A stretch of 64,000 bases of DNA from the NCBI GenBank assembly GCA_022538095.1, contig JAKYXN010000017.1:21713-85712 (forward strand). The letters are read 5' to 3'. Below are positions 40,086 through 47,915 of this stretch, one piece after another. The DNA is from Puniceicoccaceae bacterium K14. Its GTDB lineage: Bacteria > Verrucomicrobiota > Verrucomicrobiia > Opitutales > Opitutaceae. Position 1 is the stretch's first letter. Every line of letters begins with the position of its first letter. The notes under the pieces are model-generated. The model worked only from the letters and a program-made list of their open reading frames with translations, made no database searches and was not told where the DNA came from. A program made the position numbers and the translations under genes.

Positions 40086-40931
40086 ATTATTGTAATCGAT
40101 TGATTTTTAGTTTCACGGGCATCGGCACCCGCTTATCTTTAGATACGCCCGCAAGGAAAATAAAATCCGAAGCTTTTTGAATGGAAGGAAAGAAATCCTC
40201 CGCGAGAAAGTCGCATCCACATCAAGCTTAAGTTTAAATCCGCTAAAAATATTCATTTTCAAATCTCCGTTGCTTTTTAAGTCTTGGCCAAGGGCGAAAC
40301 CAGCTTCGCTGGCTCGTTTAACGGATGGAAAGATTTCAACGGATGAGGCTCATGTCAGGCATCCACGCGGTTACTCAGTGCGGGCAGATGCTTGATATTG
40401 AAGACGTAGACGGTGATAGATTGACACCAGTAATAAGAGATCAGAGAGAAACGCTTTTTGCTCTAGGTCGAGCAGAAGGAACGAAGATTGGTGAAGGTAT
40501 CTGGCAGGTTTTCTTAAGCTTTCGTTGATGTTGATTTTGGAGGGTAAAAGCCTTTCCCCTGATCCAAGCCGCGTTGGTCTTGGACGCACCCCATTCAAGC
40601 GGGGATACCCCGCAACGCCCCGATATTGGAACAGCAAACGAAAAACTGAAATACACACGTGTATTCAGATATTCATGAGTAGATAGGGTCGAAGGCGGCT
40701 TCGCAGGTCGCGAGCGACCGGCGAGCCCTCTTCTTGGGTAAGAGCTAAGGACGCTGTCCTCGCGGCGGTCAATTGAAAGTGGCGGTCTCCCGAGGTTCCG
40801 CGGGCTTCGCCCTTGTGCACCCGCCGCAACTTTCCATTGACCTCTGCTACCCTGTTCTCGCCGAAAGGCAGGGTTTCCCGCGAGCGAGCAAGAGCTTCGC
40901 TTTTTTGAAACCCATAGCCAAAGGAAAAAGA
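40086..40931. other. leader interval upstream of ardA
   Basis: No firm gene is present. A plus-strand frame at 40325-40528 (67 residues, ending FLSFR) is only a weak candidate. The right third is dense in secondary structure, including GGTCGC-GA-GCGACC near 40708-40721 and the long stem-loop at 40767-40842. Confidence 0.5.
40767..40842. promoter_or_regulatory. long stem-loop upstream of ardA (possible ssDNA promoter)
   Basis: The left arm GGTCAATTGAAAGTGGCGG and right arm (the complement of GGTCAATGGAAAGTTGCGG plus CGG) pair along about 19 bp with one mismatch and a 3-base bulge, around a 35-base loop with internal pairing. It ends 89 bp before the ardA start. Leading-region antirestriction genes of conjugative plasmids can be read from folded single-strand promoters (the Frpo type), and this structure is in the right place for that. 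Confidence 0.5.
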
Positions 40932-41453
40932 ATGTCAGATAAAACGGATACACCGAGGATATATGTTGCCTGTCTAGTCGCCTACAATGCAGGGATTTTG
41001 CATGGTAAGTGGATTGATGCCGATCAAGAGCTTGATGACTTGTGGAAAGAGCTTCGCGAGATGCTGGCCGCATCACCCATAGAAGATGCTGAAGAATGGG
41101 CCATCCATGATTTTGAGGGCTTTGGCTCGCACCGCCTAAGCGAGCATGAAGGCATTGAGGATGTGCATAAACTGGCTGAGTTTATCGGCGAACATGGAGA
41201 GCTGGGAGCCGAATTGATAAGCCATTTCTGCGGTGACTTGGAAGAGGCAGGACAAGCCCTTGAAAATCACATGGGCTGCCATAAATCTCTGGCCGATTAT
41301 GCGGAAGAGCTAACAACCAACTGCATGGAAGTGCCGCAAAACCTAGCTTTCTACATCGATTATGAGGCCATGGGCCGGGACATGGAGCTAAGCGGCGATG
41401 TCTTCACCATCGAAACCGCCTTCGAGGAGGTACATATATTTCTGAACCATTGA
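40932..41453 (+). CDS. ardA: antirestriction protein ArdA
   Basis: ArdA mimics B-form DNA and inhibits type I restriction enzymes, protecting incoming mobile DNA. The ATG at 40932 with AAGGAAAAAG before it gives 173 residues, close to known ArdA (about 165). The sequence has the typical IYVACLVAYNAGILHGKWID start and the segments WAIHDFEGFG and NLAFYIDYEAMGRDMELSGD. The overall composition is strongly acidic. It lies in the island's mobilization backbone, which fits early expression in a recipient. Confidence 0.95.
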   Translation: MSDKTDTPRIYVACLVAYNAGILHGKWIDADQELDDLWKELREMLAASPIEDAEEWAIHDFEGFGSHRLSEHEGIEDVHKLAEFIGEHGELGAELISHFCGDLEEAGQALENHMGCHKSLADYAEELTTNCMEVPQNLAFYIDYEAMGRDMELSGDVFTIETAFEEVHIFLNH

Positions 41454-41474
41454 GCCGGAGAATTAGCCCTGCCG

Positions 41475-42296
41475 CTATCGCGTCGGGGCTTCTTCCAAAG
41501 AGGAGCTGTATAGCCACTGCATTTTGGCTTTGGCTTCTTCGAATTCTGGCGAATTCAAATGTTTCTCTATATGCTTTATTGTTTGAGGGAATTCTCCATC
41601 GTTCAGCATCATGTGATTTATTGCCCTGACATCATTTTGTGAATCTGGAAGCTCAACGCCTCTTTCCAGCATTTGAAGAATAAGCTCAGCTCGGCCAACC
41701 TCGTGCGATCCATCATCGAAAACACTGATACCATGTTTTTCCGATCCGTCGTAAGTCATGTGACTGTAAATATATTCATCAGCGAGCGGCAAAGCCTTCT
41801 CAAGTTCGGCGAATAAATCGGTGATGGTGGTGTCGCTTTTCTCAGCCACCATAATCAATCTGTTGATAAAGCCTCCAGATAGATCATTGGCGTATTTATA
41901 TTCCGGCGGCTCAAAAAACTTCCTGACTGCCGGGTAATTCGTACGGAGCTGGTTCTTGACGGTTAGCTCCTCAAACTCGCTATCCGTTTTGCCGTATCTG
42001 CGTCTATCAAGAAAATCTTCAAGCGATTGTGCTCTAATATCATGGGCTTCATCGCCCGTTTCCCGCGAAACCTGATCGAAAGATCGAAACATTGAAGTGC
42101 GACTTTTACCGTTCCGCTTTCCCCAGTCCTCTTCATAGGCTTCGAGAATAGCCTCTTCGCTTTCGCCCGTTCGCTTAGCTTCGCGGTACAGCATAAGATC
42201 AAAATCAAAGTGCTCGCCGCTACTTTGATAGATTTTCCATGTATCCGTTGCGTAATGAATACGCTCCGCAACTTCCTTGAAGAACTCCTTAAACAC
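41475..42296 (-). CDS. unknown soluble protein, 273 residues
   Basis: This is an acidic, mostly helical protein with no signal peptide, membrane segment or motif that I recognise. It begins MFKEFFKEVAERIHYATDTW and ends LYSSSLEEAPTR. Codon usage looks like that of a real gene, and the frame is open for 822 bases without strong competition. It converges on ardA with a 21-bp gap, so it is not co-transcribed with it. Function is unknown. Confidence 0.65.
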   Translation of the reverse strand: MFKEFFKEVAERIHYATDTWKIYQSSGEHFDFDLMLYREAKRTGESEEAILEAYEEDWGKRNGKSRTSMFRSFDQVSRETGDEAHDIRAQSLEDFLDRRRYGKTDSEFEELTVKNQLRTNYPAVRKFFEPPEYKYANDLSGGFINRLIMVAEKSDTTITDLFAELEKALPLADEYIYSHMTYDGSEKHGISVFDDGSHEVGRAELILQMLERGVELPDSQNDVRAINHMMLNDGEFPQTIKHIEKHLNSPEFEEAKAKMQWLYSSSLEEAPTR

Positions 42297-42364
42297 CGTC
42301 TAACACCCATATTATTTGTTTTTTAATATGGTAACATGAACGGCAAAACGTATTCAAATTTCAG

Positions 42365-42586
42365 TTATTTATTAGTCAGCGTGACAACCTTGAAAATAGC
42401 TATCAGCATCATTCCCGCGATAAAAATGCAAACGGCGGAAATTTTCAGGCAAGCCGCCCAGTTTTCGCATTTTCGTTCTTTTTCGAATTGCTCATCCTGA
42501 AATTGACGATCCGCGTTTTTAGGTTTCCCGCAATGACGGGGGCGAACGCCTACGGATGTAAAGGAAGAGCCGGCAAGCCTTTTCAT
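42365..42586 (-). CDS. small membrane protein, 73 residues
   Basis: A polar, charged first half with several Cys and Lys/Glu residues is followed by one hydrophobic helix (ISAVCIFIAGMMLIAIFKVV). It is probably an inner-membrane anchored peptide. No family is recognised. It is part of a run of small minus-strand genes (42365-43513). Confidence 0.45.
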   Translation of the reverse strand: MKRLAGSSFTSVGVRPRHCGKPKNADRQFQDEQFEKERKCENWAACLKISAVCIFIAGMMLIAIFKVVTLTNK

Positions 42587-42699
42587 AGTAGGCTCCTTTG
42601 CGACTGGATAAATCTCTATCTTCTACGATACCCCGAAAAGGTTAATGCCCCAATAAAATCCCGGCTTTCGATTCCTATTTCCGACAATCGCAAATGTAC

Positions 42700-42918
42700 T
42701 CATGGTGAAGTATCAACGAAGTTCTTTTTGCTCATTTCATGCGTGAGTTGGATCATGGCCTTGAAAATGAAAATCAAACCTACGCCCGATGCTTCCAGAT
42801 CGTCAATTGTTACTTGCAAGGCTTTTAGGCTATCATCCGTAGGGTTTGCAGTCGATTTGCTTGGAATTGAAGGTGCGGCCATCATAGCCAATCCCTTTTC
42901 AATTTTATCATTGTTCAT
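42700..42918 (-). CDS. small unknown protein, 72 residues
   Basis: MNNDKIEKGLAMMAAPSIP opens a 72-residue protein with one amphipathic or weakly hydrophobic segment (GVGLIFIFKAMIQL). Start and length are plausible and the gene is spaced evenly within the minus-strand cluster. Function is unknown. Confidence 0.45.
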   Translation of the reverse strand: MNNDKIEKGLAMMAAPSIPSKSTANPTDDSLKALQVTIDDLEASGVGLIFIFKAMIQLTHEMSKKNFVDTSP

Positions 42919-42944
42919 TTTAGATACTCCTTTGGTCTGGTGAA

Positions 42945-43070
42945 CCGGATGGTAACAAACAGCACAAACGACTGTGCGGAGTATTTCAGCCAGATGACCT
43001 CTATTCCTCCGCCATCCGGCCCATAAAAAAGACCGACCGCTTGTGACAGGTTGTTACTCCCGACCGGGAG
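42945..43070. repeat. nested inverted repeats between small genes
   Basis: CCGGATGG at 42945-42952 pairs with CCATCCGG at 43012-43019. Inside it GCACA/TGTGC forms a second hairpin (42962-42977). A separate CTCCCG/CGGGAG hairpin lies at 43057-43070. They sit in a 200-bp gap and may be an operator cluster, a terminator set or a plasmid-like structured site. Confidence 0.4.
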
Positions 43071-43121
43071 AATTTGCACCCGGCACAATTAGTATAAAGA
43101 TAATGGATACAAAAGAAACCA

Positions 43122-43289
43122 TTAAACGCCCGCAAGATACGCATCTGAATGCTCTCGGGTCACTTCCTCGCCATCAATAAGATTAAGCAATTGCTGTACG
43201 CAATTCTTGGCTTTCTCTAGCTCGTTTTCCAATTCGTCTATTCTTTGCCGGAGAAGACGAATTTCCTCTTCATCGCGATTGTTGCTCAT
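43122..43289 (-). CDS. 55-residue coiled-coil peptide
   Basis: The frame encodes MSNNRDEEEIRLLRQRIDEL followed by another heptad-rich helix and a short polar end (YLAGV). Its start overlaps the stop of the upstream 43286 gene by four bases (ATGA), which indicates a translationally coupled pair. Both are short coiled-coil proteins and may form a heteromer. Function is unknown. Confidence 0.55.
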   Translation of the reverse strand: MSNNRDEEEIRLLRQRIDELENELEKAKNCVQQLLNLIDGEEVTREHSDAYLAGV

Positions 43290-43513
43290 CCCTGCATGTC
43301 GGAAAGGAATTGAGCCATGACTTCACGATCCAAACTCTCGGTCGAGATGCCGTGGACCTCCATTATTCGTTGATATGCCAAAGCGTGATTTTTCCAGATG
43401 TGAAGCAGATCAACCGTCTCGCTTAGCTTTTCTTCGAGATTGGCAACTCGGAGATTGAGAACCTTGATTTTGTCCTCTGGTTGAGTTGGAGAAGGATTTA
43501 TGAAAGCAGACAT
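43286..43513 (-). CDS. 75-residue helical protein
   Basis: An N-terminal tail precedes a heptad helix (IKVLNLRVANLEEKLSETVD) and a second helical stretch ending FLSDMQG. It is coupled to the following 55-residue gene by a four-base overlap. No domain is recognised. Confidence 0.55.
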   Translation of the reverse strand: MSAFINPSPTQPEDKIKVLNLRVANLEEKLSETVDLLHIWKNHALAYQRIMEVHGISTESLDREVMAQFLSDMQG

Positions 43514-43592
43514 TCGGGCAATGTCCTTATAGAATTAAGGTGTTGTCCATCCAATATTTGGAATGCTTTTTGAAATTCAATGAGTTCAGTGC

Positions 43593-43760
43593 ATGAAGTT
43601 GAGCGAGAATATTTCAGTCAGAATTACAGAAGAAATGCTAGAAGCGTTAAAGGAAATTGCGGAAAAAGAGGAACGCACGGTGCGGTGGGTGCTCCGAAAA
43701 GTCGCGGAAGAAGGGCTTATCGCCCGTGGAGCCTTGAAGAAAAAGAAGTCGAAGGGCTAA
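43593..43760 (+). CDS. small ribbon-helix-helix DNA-binding protein
   Basis: This frame encodes 55 residues, MKLSENISVRITEEMLEALK onwards. A beta strand NISVRIT, two helices (EEMLEALKEIAEKEERT and VRWVLRKVAEEGL) and a Lys-rich tail match the ribbon-helix-helix fold of MetJ/Arc-type repressors and relaxosome accessory proteins. It probably regulates nearby island genes such as the coiled-coil gene 190 bp downstream. A different overlapping frame (43580-43786) is discarded. Confidence 0.7.
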   Translation: MKLSENISVRITEEMLEALKEIAEKEERTVRWVLRKVAEEGLIARGALKKKKSKG

Positions 43761-43953
43761 TTTTGCCAATTTCTCGGAATTCATAAATTTAATATATCTC
43801 GCACTGCGAATTTCTTCGCGACTTGCATATCTTTTTTGATCTAACACATATCTGGCTTTGTGGGAACGCTGCACGCCACCGCATGACCAGCTTAACATAA
43901 TGTTAAGCCTCATCAGGCTATAATCTTAGCAAAACTAACGCTAGGAGCTGTAG

Positions 43954-44964
43954 TTGGACGAGCCAAACGACAAGAATTCACTTTCATCAGAAGAAACTTC
44001 TGATGAAAGTCTCAGAGCTAGCTCTGAGCGGCTTTCTCGCTTTCGCGAGGAGACCAAAAGGATTGTTCACGATCATTCCACCAAGATGCTGATGGATGAG
44101 GGGGCAGATCATCGCTCAACCGCCGGAGTGCGGTTGAATGGAACCGCCCAACAGTCCGCCAGCGAAACGGCAAGCACGTCAGCAAAGCAAAGTGATACAT
44201 TTATCAATCTGATCATTGAATTAGCCCTTGAAGAAAACATCCGGGCCATGAGCCGGGCCGTTGATAGCTATATCAACGATCTTCGAAACGAGATTGAAGC
44301 GGCCAAAGTGAGAAGAGATCAAGTCGCCTCCGAACTTGAGCAGATGAAAAGCGAACTACGTGAGCTTGAAGAAAATCGAATAGCAATAAAGGGTGGGATG
44401 GACCGCATAGAAAGCGGTGAGGAGCTAGAACTGGATGAAAGCAGCAAATGTCTAAAAGACGAGAAGCTAGAGAAGTTGGTTCGTGGATACGAAGAAAAGA
44501 ACGGCGTTCAAGTTGATCGGGAAAACACGGCTCTGCTGCTTGCTGTTCTCCAAGCGGAATATACCGGCATAGACGAAAAACAACAGAACTTGACGGATAG
44601 CATTAAACTGAAGCAAGAAGAGCTGAATGATCGCAATAATCAGATTTCCGGTCTGGAAAGCGGTCTTACTGAGGTCGAGGCGTTCCGGTCAGAGCTGGAT
44701 CAGGTTTCTTCGATTAGCGATAAAGCAGAGCGGGAAGTGCAGCTAGCAAAGCTTATGGAAGACGCACCCGATAATCTCCTAATCGGTATATCAGAAGATG
44801 AAAACCTGTCGGAAAACATGAGAAATCACATTAATTACCAACTGGAAGAAATGGAACATTCCTCAAACGCTGATGAGCTAGAGACCAACAGTTTCCTTGA
44901 TGAAATCATCTCCGATGAGCCGGATGAGGCATTTAGTCCTTCGCCTCCAAATCCTTTTCGCTAG
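43954..44964 (+). CDS. coiled-coil protein, 336 residues
   Basis: A TTG start at 43954 is chosen because AGGAG lies 6-7 bases upstream and no ATG fits. After a Ser/Glu-rich N-terminus, about residues 85-260 form long coiled-coil helices (YINDLRNEIEAAKVRRDQVA and on). The C-terminus is acidic and ends PSPPNPFR. No enzymatic motif is seen. Its 3' end overlaps the convergent secreted-protein gene by 32 bases. Function is unknown, and a scaffolding or DNA-transfer role is speculation. Confidence 0.65.
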   Translation: MDEPNDKNSLSSEETSDESLRASSERLSRFREETKRIVHDHSTKMLMDEGADHRSTAGVRLNGTAQQSASETASTSAKQSDTFINLIIELALEENIRAMSRAVDSYINDLRNEIEAAKVRRDQVASELEQMKSELRELEENRIAIKGGMDRIESGEELELDESSKCLKDEKLEKLVRGYEEKNGVQVDRENTALLLAVLQAEYTGIDEKQQNLTDSIKLKQEELNDRNNQISGLESGLTEVEAFRSELDQVSSISDKAEREVQLAKLMEDAPDNLLIGISEDENLSENMRNHINYQLEEMEHSSNADELETNSFLDEIISDEPDEAFSPSPPNPFR

Positions 44965-45505
44965 ATTGAAGCTCCAAGAATTTATCTTTCCAGCCCATTA
45001 GTTTAGCGTTCAATTTGTACATATGGAGATGGATCACCTCGACTTCGTTATCGTCGATTTCCTCGTGATAGGTCGCTTGAAAACCATCCACATACATCAC
45101 GGCAGATGGCGAAGCGTAAACTAGCTCCTCCTCGAACAGAAAGTCTTTCGGCCCCTCTTTATAGACCGATGTATCAACATGCAGCAACGCCATGTTGTAG
45201 CCCATTGCGGCAAACCTCTTGAGCATCTCCGTAGATTTTGTCCTGAAACGAGTGACCCTTTCATTGTCTGGATCGCCAAAGATAACCAAACACAAACGGT
45301 CATTTGAATACCGTGCGGCTACCTTCTTGAGCAGATACGGTTTATCCTTCACTTGCCCGTTTAAAGTCACGCTTTGAAAGCGTTTGATCTTTTCATCTTT
45401 GATGGGGCTGGCGTCGGCAGCTTGTCCGAACGTCGCGACAAATGTCATCAACAAGACAAGCCGTGCATACACGCATCGCTTTATTAGGGATTTAGAAAAT
45501 TTCAT
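44933..45505 (-). CDS. secreted thioredoxin-like-fold candidate, 190 residues
   Basis: A signal peptide (MKFSKSLIKRCVYARLVLLM to about residue 30, ending AADA) precedes a domain with strand-helix alternation (LCLVIFGDPDNERV, ALLHVDTSVYKEG, YASPSAVMYVDGF). This resembles a thioredoxin-like fold without a CxxC pair. Its ATG shares two bases with the ATG of the divergent recombinase gene, so their control is intertwined. Function is unknown. Confidence 0.6.
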   Translation of the reverse strand: MKFSKSLIKRCVYARLVLLMTFVATFGQAADASPIKDEKIKRFQSVTLNGQVKDKPYLLKKVAARYSNDRLCLVIFGDPDNERVTRFRTKSTEMLKRFAAMGYNMALLHVDTSVYKEGPKDFLFEEELVYASPSAVMYVDGFQATYHEEIDDNEVEVIHLHMYKLNAKLMGWKDKFLELQSSEKDLEAKD

Positions 45506-46190
45506 GCTAGATTTCGTCTATGCAACAGAATTGGACAAAGTGTTGCATCGCGGTTCGGAGGCCCAAATGTTCGATGATGACGGTAACTTGAAGTACTTGG
45601 ATGAGAGGGAGCGCTATGCCTTCTTCAAGGCCGTTGAATGCCATCTAAGAGGGAGGAAAAGACTTCTCTGCCTCGTCATGTTTTTTACAGGCTGCCGGGT
45701 CTCTGAGAGCTTGGGGCTTTCCCCGAGCCGCCTTCTTCCACACAGAAACATGATCGTTATCATGTCTTTGAAGAAACGTGGCAAAACCGTGTACAGGTAT
45801 GCAGCAATACCTCCTGAATTGATGGCTGATTTGATGGGATACGTTGATGAGCAAGAAATTGAGCCTGATGAGCGTCTCTTTCCAGTTACTCGTCAAACGG
45901 CTTGGAGATGGGTAAAAGACGTGATGAAGCTCATCGGGATCACAGGTAAGAAAGCTTGCGGCAGAGGGCTGCGGCATACGTTCGCGACAGCCCATGCGGG
46001 AAAAGACGGAACAGAAGAAATTGTAGGAAAGCTACTTGGGCACGACTCTAAAACTTCAACTAAAGTCTACTTCAAGATACCGCTAGAAGCGGAAATTCGA
46101 CAGGCAAAAAAGATATGGTACGGGCCGCATATCCGAGTGTGGATTATTATCCTCAAGCTCAAAATTCGCTTGTCGAAAACCTTTGGATAG
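45504..46190 (+). CDS. minimal tyrosine recombinase lacking an arm-binding domain
   Basis: The ATG at 45504 gives 228 residues, essentially only a catalytic domain. Arg65 (TGCRVSE), Arg157 (RGLRHTFAT), His180 (LGHDS) and Tyr189 (KVYFKI) are in place. The first His of the usual HxxR box is Arg154. An upstream in-frame ATG at 45384 would run through the divergent gene and is rejected. The coding start contains one of two inverted palindromic sites, and the other lies 17 bp beyond the stop, so the protein may act on its own flanks. Confidence 0.8.
   Translation: MLDFVYATELDKVLHRGSEAQMFDDDGNLKYLDERERYAFFKAVECHLRGRKRLLCLVMFFTGCRVSESLGLSPSRLLPHRNMIVIMSLKKRGKTVYRYAAIPPELMADLMGYVDEQEIEPDERLFPVTRQTAWRWVKDVMKLIGITGKKACGRGLRHTFATAHAGKDGTEEIVGKLLGHDSKTSTKVYFKIPLEAEIRQAKKIWYGPHIRVWIIILKLKIRLSKTFG
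45520..45548 (+). repeat. palindromic site 1 (candidate recombinase core)
   Basis: ATGCAACA and TGTTGCAT form 8-bp inverted arms around a 13-bp centre GAATTGGACAAAG. The site lies within codons 6-15 of the recombinase. The reverse complement of site 2 matches it at 26 of 29 positions. Confidence 0.7.
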
Positions 46191-46206
46191 CTAGGGTTTT
46201 CGTCAA

Positions 46207-46235
46207 ATGTAACAGTTTGTCCAATACTGTTGCAT
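46207..46235 (-). repeat. palindromic site 2 (candidate recombinase core, inverted)
   Basis: Arms ATGTAACA and TGTTGCAT surround a 13-bp centre GTTTGTCCAATAC. It is oriented opposite to site 1 and placed 17 bp after the recombinase stop codon. Confidence 0.7.
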
Positions 46236-46447
46236 TCGAATAAATCTGTTCGATTTCTTCAAAAACGCAAGCCGAGGGCCGCGTTCCACTTGAAGATTTG
46301 AGGTTATGGCTTCGCGGTAATCCGAGATGCACGTTAAGAGCGAATTAACATAATGCATCTACCATAAGTAGAGGGTGTCACTCGAAACCCGGCCTCAGAA
46401 TTTCTTCCGAGGCAACAAAGCCCCACTAACAAGCGTGAGACCTTTCG

Positions 46448-46822
46448 ATGTTTGATCAATCCCTTGAGGAGCTTAGCCGTGATGAATTGATTGTCTTTGC
46501 CGCTCAGCTAGTCGAAGAGCTAAGTTCGCTTAAAGACATTATGGTGGATAAGCCAGAAGTAGCGAAACGAGCTGGAATGAGCGTTTCTTGGCTGGACAAC
46601 AGCCAATGCGAAAAAGCACAGCGGTTAAGGGATTCCGGTGTTCGATACGGCACCAGTCGGACCTCAGCAATCAGGTATCTACTATCTGATGTGTTACGCA
46701 TCTGCAAACAAGACGAGCTAAGCCTATCGTCTAAGTTCGCCCACGCAGCTTGTCGAGGTGGTCGGCCCACCATTGCATCATCTCTCGCCGTTCATCCAAA
46801 TAGAGAGCATGATTGTAGCTAG
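46448..46822 (+). CDS. small helical protein, possible DNA-binding regulator
   Basis: This 124-residue frame starts MFDQSLEELSRDELIVFAAQ and contains a possible HTH (KPEVAKRAGMSVSWLDNS). The last 30 residues lie antisense to the 3' end of the P4-type integrase gene and look non-native. The native stop may have been lost when the integrase module arrived, making this a truncated or fused reading frame. Confidence 0.45.
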   Translation: MFDQSLEELSRDELIVFAAQLVEELSSLKDIMVDKPEVAKRAGMSVSWLDNSQCEKAQRLRDSGVRYGTSRTSAIRYLLSDVLRICKQDELSLSSKFAHAACRGGRPTIASSLAVHPNREHDCS

Positions 46823-47915
46823 CCCTGACACTACCATCCACATGAGCAAGCTGTCGCTCAATGGCGTCTGCTCTGAATAACTGGCTTTCATTTAATATCG
46901 TTGATGCTGTAGAGCGTATTCCGTGAACAGTGGATTTTCCCTTGTAGCCCAGATCACCTAAAACATCGAGCATGGCGTTTTCAGTCATGTGCCCTCGTTT
47001 GCTTCTTGTATTCTCGAATAGGTATTCCTTACCTTCCGATTCCTCCATCAAAGATTCAATCAACTCTTTAGCCTGTCTTGACAAGGGGACTAGATGCGTT
47101 CGCTTCATTTTCATTCGTTCGGGTGGTATCTCCCAGATAGCCTCTTTCAGATTGAATTCGTTCAATCTCGCAGTCCGTAGTTCAACAGTCCTTACAAAGG
47201 TTAAATAAGCTAGTTCTATTCCACGCTTAGGCTTTGGATTAACGGTATACGTTTCAAGTCTTCGAAAGAATTCAGGCAGCTCCGTTTGCTTTAGATGAGC
47301 ATGATGCTCCACCTTTCTTGTTTTGAAAGCACCTTTAAGGTCGGCAGCAATATCACGCTCTGCCCGTCCAGTAGCGATTCCGTAGCGGAACACAAACCCA
47401 ACATAGCTTCTGGTATCCTTCACCGCTTCCAAGGCCCCTCTATCTTCGATTTTTTTCAAAACACTAAGCAAAACCAAAGGAGTTACGTCATTGATCGGAT
47501 AATTTCCGATATACGGAAAAATATCCCGATTAAATACGCTAAGTATCTTGCTTGCGGTTTTAGGTGACCACGTTTCCTGCTTTTTTTCATGCCATTCAAG
47601 GGCAATTGACTTGAAGGTGTTTTCATGGCCCAATCCGGCAATAAGCTGTTCCTCCTTCTTTCTGAGCATCGGATCAAAGCCTTGTTTCAATAGCTGGCGT
47701 GCTTTCGTTTTTTTGTCCCTAGCTTCGCTAAGAGAAATCTCGGGATAGACCCCGAAGGATAAGGTCTTTTGCTTACCTCCAAAGCGATATCCCATTTGCC
47801 AGCAACGAGTGCCGTTGCGTTTGACTAGAAGGTACATTCCTTCGCCATCGGTCAGCTTGTAATTCTTCTCTTTTGGCTTAGCGTTCCTGCAAGCGGAATC
47901 GGACAAAGGCATCAA
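46731..47915 (-). CDS. P4-type tyrosine integrase
   Basis: This 394-residue protein has the N-terminal DUF4102 arm-binding domain (LSDSACRNAKPKEKNYKLTD, GMYLLVKRNG). The catalytic box Arg is in TVELRTARLNE, HGIRSTAS holds the HxxR box, and a late His is in LAHVDG with Tyr in ASYNHALY. It is complete and distinct from the integrase at attL, so the island holds a second, probably nested, integrative module. No tRNA lies beside it, so its own attachment site is not obvious. Confidence 0.92.
   Translation of the reverse strand: MMPLSDSACRNAKPKEKNYKLTDGEGMYLLVKRNGTRCWQMGYRFGGKQKTLSFGVYPEISLSEARDKKTKARQLLKQGFDPMLRKKEEQLIAGLGHENTFKSIALEWHEKKQETWSPKTASKILSVFNRDIFPYIGNYPINDVTPLVLLSVLKKIEDRGALEAVKDTRSYVGFVFRYGIATGRAERDIAADLKGAFKTRKVEHHAHLKQTELPEFFRRLETYTVNPKPKRGIELAYLTFVRTVELRTARLNEFNLKEAIWEIPPERMKMKRTHLVPLSRQAKELIESLMEESEGKEYLFENTRSKRGHMTENAMLDVLGDLGYKGKSTVHGIRSTASTILNESQLFRADAIERQLAHVDGSVRASYNHALYLDERREMMQWWADHLDKLRGRT

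Noticed and set aside
40371..40658. Minus-strand 95-residue frame in the ardA leader
   Set aside because: Arg/Leu-biased, no Shine-Dalgarno, and it overlaps structured DNA. The opposing 67-residue frame is no more than a weak candidate.
43580..43786. Plus-strand 68-residue frame
   Set aside because: An overlapping frame at 43593-43760 encodes a coherent ribbon-helix-helix protein. This one is its out-of-frame shadow.
45384..45503. Upstream extension of the minimal recombinase to an ATG at 45384
   Set aside because: The added 40 residues run antisense through the start of the secreted-protein gene and do not look like a SAM-like domain.
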